From positions 1-7,191 of the forward strand of contig JACQPS010000008.1 of NCBI GenBank assembly GCA_016207445.1: DNA of 7,191 nt, in the 5' to 3' direction. Source of the DNA: Gemmatimonadota bacterium (GTDB taxonomy: Bacteria > Gemmatimonadota > Gemmatimonadetes > Longimicrobiales > RSA9). Positions 5,595-7,191 of this stretch are shown one piece after another; the stretch's first letter is position 1; each line of letters begins with the position of its first letter. The position numbers were made by a program, and so were the translations under genes. The notes beneath the pieces were generated by a model. It had not been told where the DNA came from. It worked only from the letters and a program-made list of their open reading frames with translations, and ran no database searches.

Positions 5595-7191
5595 TCAGCG
5601 CCTGCGCCGCAAGGTCGCGGCCAGGCTGCTGCGCGGCGGCCTTGCGCCCGGCAGCAGCCGCCCCTCTTCGCCGAGACAGTTGTCGCACGCGGCGCACCGG
5701 CGCATGGCCGCGGGATCGCCGAAGTAACGCAGGAGAAAGCCGCGGCGGCAGCCGGCGTGATAGGCGTAGCTCTCCATGCGGCGCAGCTTGCGCCGCTCGG
5801 CCAGGCGCCTGGCCTCGAGCGCGTGCCAGTCCACCGGCAGCCGCTCGGGCGCGGCGTCGACGAGGAGTTGCCATCCGTCCCGCTCCGGCCACGGCTGCCA
5901 CTCCAGGAAGCCGCGCTGCTGGAGCGAGTCGAGCGTCGTCGTGGCGACGTCGGCGGAGCCGGCCAGCCGGGCGAGCCGTTCCCGGCCGAGAACCACGCCG
6001 TGGTACAACTGCTTGCCCGCGAACGTCCAGAGTGCACGCAGCAACGCTCGCTCCGCCGCGTGGGCGGCCTGGTCCAGCTCGAGCCGGATGCGCTCGGGCG
6101 TGGCGATGAGCCGTACCCACGGCTCGCCCCGACCTCGCTCCAGCCGGCGCAGCACGCCCGCTGCTTCCAGGATGCGCAGCGCCGAGTGAACCTGCCGCTC
6201 GCCGCGCGCGGCGGTCACGTGACGCACCAGCTCCACCACGCGCTCCGCGAGCACGCCGTCGGCGCCGACGCGGGTGCGCGCCGCCCGGTAGACCGCCTGC
6301 ACGACGTCGCGCAGCGGCGTGCCCTGCTCGATCAGGAACTCGTGCGTGAAGCGATCGCGGTAGGCGTGCACGAGCACGCACTCGGCGGCGGCGCGGTCCC
6401 GGCCCGCTCGCCCCGCCTCCTGGTAGTACGCTTCGAGGGAAGCCGGCATCTCGTAATGAATCACGCGCCGCACGTTGGCCTTGTCGATGCCCATGCCGAA
6501 CGCGTTCGTGGCGACGACGATCCGCGCCTCCTCCGCCATGAAGGCGTCCTGGAGCCGCCGCCGCTCCCCGTCCGGCACGCCCGCGTGATAGCCGGCCGCG
6601 CGCATGCCGGCGCGGATGAGCAGATCCGTCAGCCAGTCCACGGACTTGCGCGTGGAGGCGTAGACGATCTGCACCCCCGTCACCGGCCTGCGCCGCAGCA
6701 GCGCGAGCAGGATGCGGTCTTTGTCCGCGCCCGTGCGCGCCCCCAGCACGTGCCAGGCCAGGTTGGGGCGATCGAAGCCCCGAACGATCACGACCGGCCG
6801 TCGCAACCGGAGCTGCGCCACGATGTCGCGGCGCACCTCGGGCGTGGCCGTGGCGGTGAGCGCGAGCGTGGGGCAGCGCAGCCCGCGGCGCAGCTCCGCC
6901 AGCCGCAGGTAGCTCGGGCGGAAGTCGTGCCCCCACAGGCTGATGCAGTGCGCCTCATCGACCGCGAGCAGCGAGACGCGCAGGCTCGCGAGCACCTCGC
7001 GGAAACGTGCGCTCTCCAATCGCTCCGGCGCGATGTACACGAGCTTCACCGCGCCCGCGGCGAGGGCCGCGAGCCGCGCGTTCGCCTCCGCCAGGGAGAG
7101 GGTCGAGTTCAGGAAGGTGGCCGCGACACCCGCCGCGTGCAGCGCCGCGACCTGGTCCTGCATGAGCGAGATGAGCGGGCTCACGACCAGC
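5595..7191 (-). CDS. recQ: RecQ-family ATP-dependent DNA helicase, N-terminus outside window
   Basis: The frame is open to the window edge; 531 residues are visible (numbered from the edge). This is a 3'-5' superfamily 2 DNA helicase that unwinds recombination and replication intermediates. Motif 0 and the Walker A motif are missing because they lie off the edge. Present in order: VVSPLISLMQDQV (motif Ia, 2-14), DEAHCISLWGHDFRP (78-92, motif II plus aromatic-rich loop), LTATATP (111-117, III), QIVYASTRKS (174-183, IV), YHAGV and VATNAFGMGIDK (226-237, V), YYQEAGRAGRD (255-265, VI). Then come about 200 residues with winged-helix-like segments (HSALRILEAAGVLRRL, 335-350) and a four-cysteine zinc cluster at the very end (C481, C499, C502, C505; CRRGFLLRYFG...CAACDNC). 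There is no HRDC domain. Zinc cluster after the winged helix matches a RecQ-like layout known in other bacteria and differs from E. coli RecQ. Odd: Leu at 85 where RecQ proteins usually have Gln. The GTG at 7184 is internal, not the start. Confidence 0.94.
   Translation of the reverse strand, partial: LVVSPLISLMQDQVAALHAAGVAATFLNSTLSLAEANARLAALAAGAVKLVYIAPERLESARFREVLASLRVSLLAVDEAHCISLWGHDFRPSYLRLAELRRGLRCPTLALTATATPEVRRDIVAQLRLRRPVVIVRGFDRPNLAWHVLGARTGADKDRILLALLRRRPVTGVQIVYASTRKSVDWLTDLLIRAGMRAAGYHAGVPDGERRRLQDAFMAEEARIVVATNAFGMGIDKANVRRVIHYEMPASLEAYYQEAGRAGRDRAAAECVLVHAYRDRFTHEFLIEQGTPLRDVVQAVYRAARTRVGADGVLAERVVELVRHVTAARGERQVHSALRILEAAGVLRRLERGRGEPWVRLIATPERIRLELDQAAHAAERALLRALWTFAGKQLYHGVVLGRERLARLAGSADVATTTLDSLQQRGFLEWQPWPERDGWQLLVDAAPERLPVDWHALEARRLAERRKLRRMESYAYHAGCRRGFLLRYFGDPAAMRRCAACDNCLGEEGRLLPGARPPRSSLAATLRRRR

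Noticed and set aside
5539..6936. 465-residue minus-strand frame inside recQ
   Set aside because: It is a shifted reading of recQ with Ala/Arg/Gly-rich composition. The recQ frame itself is unbroken with all motifs, so there is no frameshift.

Overview
The window is GC-rich bacterial chromosome in which every supportable gene lies on the minus strand, so it reads right to left. Protein style (RNase G opening, long acyl-CoA dehydrogenase, RecQ form with C-terminal zinc cluster) and high GC suggest a soil or sediment phylum such as Gemmatimonadota. That is an impression from sequence style, not a demonstrated placement.

Layout in transcription order: (1) 7191-5595, a RecQ-family DNA helicase lacking its N-terminus at the window edge. 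(2) 5594-5408, a 187-base spacer with a GC-rich hairpin just after recQ, then a striking inverted array of six-base GGGNNN / NNNCCC units ending nine bases before the next start codon. (3) 5407-4151, an acyl-CoA dehydrogenase whose C-terminal tail is encoded by a second, shorter array of the same hexamer type. (4) 4154-2625, RNase E/G, sharing an ATGA stop/start overlap with the dehydrogenase. (5) 2550-2206 rplU (L21) and 2195-1938 rpmA (L27), followed by a classical rho-independent terminator at 1881-1915. (6) 1748 to the left edge, a secreted protein built of Ig-like repeats of about 110 residues, with its own candidate promoter at 1829-1857; its C-terminus is outside the window.

rng-rplU-rpmA is a common ribosome/RNA-processing neighbourhood, and the terminator closes it. 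The dehydrogenase (acyl-CoA oxidation) is joined to it only through the ATGA overlap, so RNase G translation is probably coupled to a metabolic gene. recQ and the secreted repeat protein look like separate transcription units.

The genes are ordinary. No tRNA, rRNA, CRISPR array, transposase or integrase was seen, and I found no convincing new multi-gene system. The most unusual element is the inverted GGGNNN array at 5417-5501. It can form a long hairpin, carries a G-quadruplex-type motif on both strands, and sits directly in front of the dehydrogenase start. A related array lies in front of the RNase G start.
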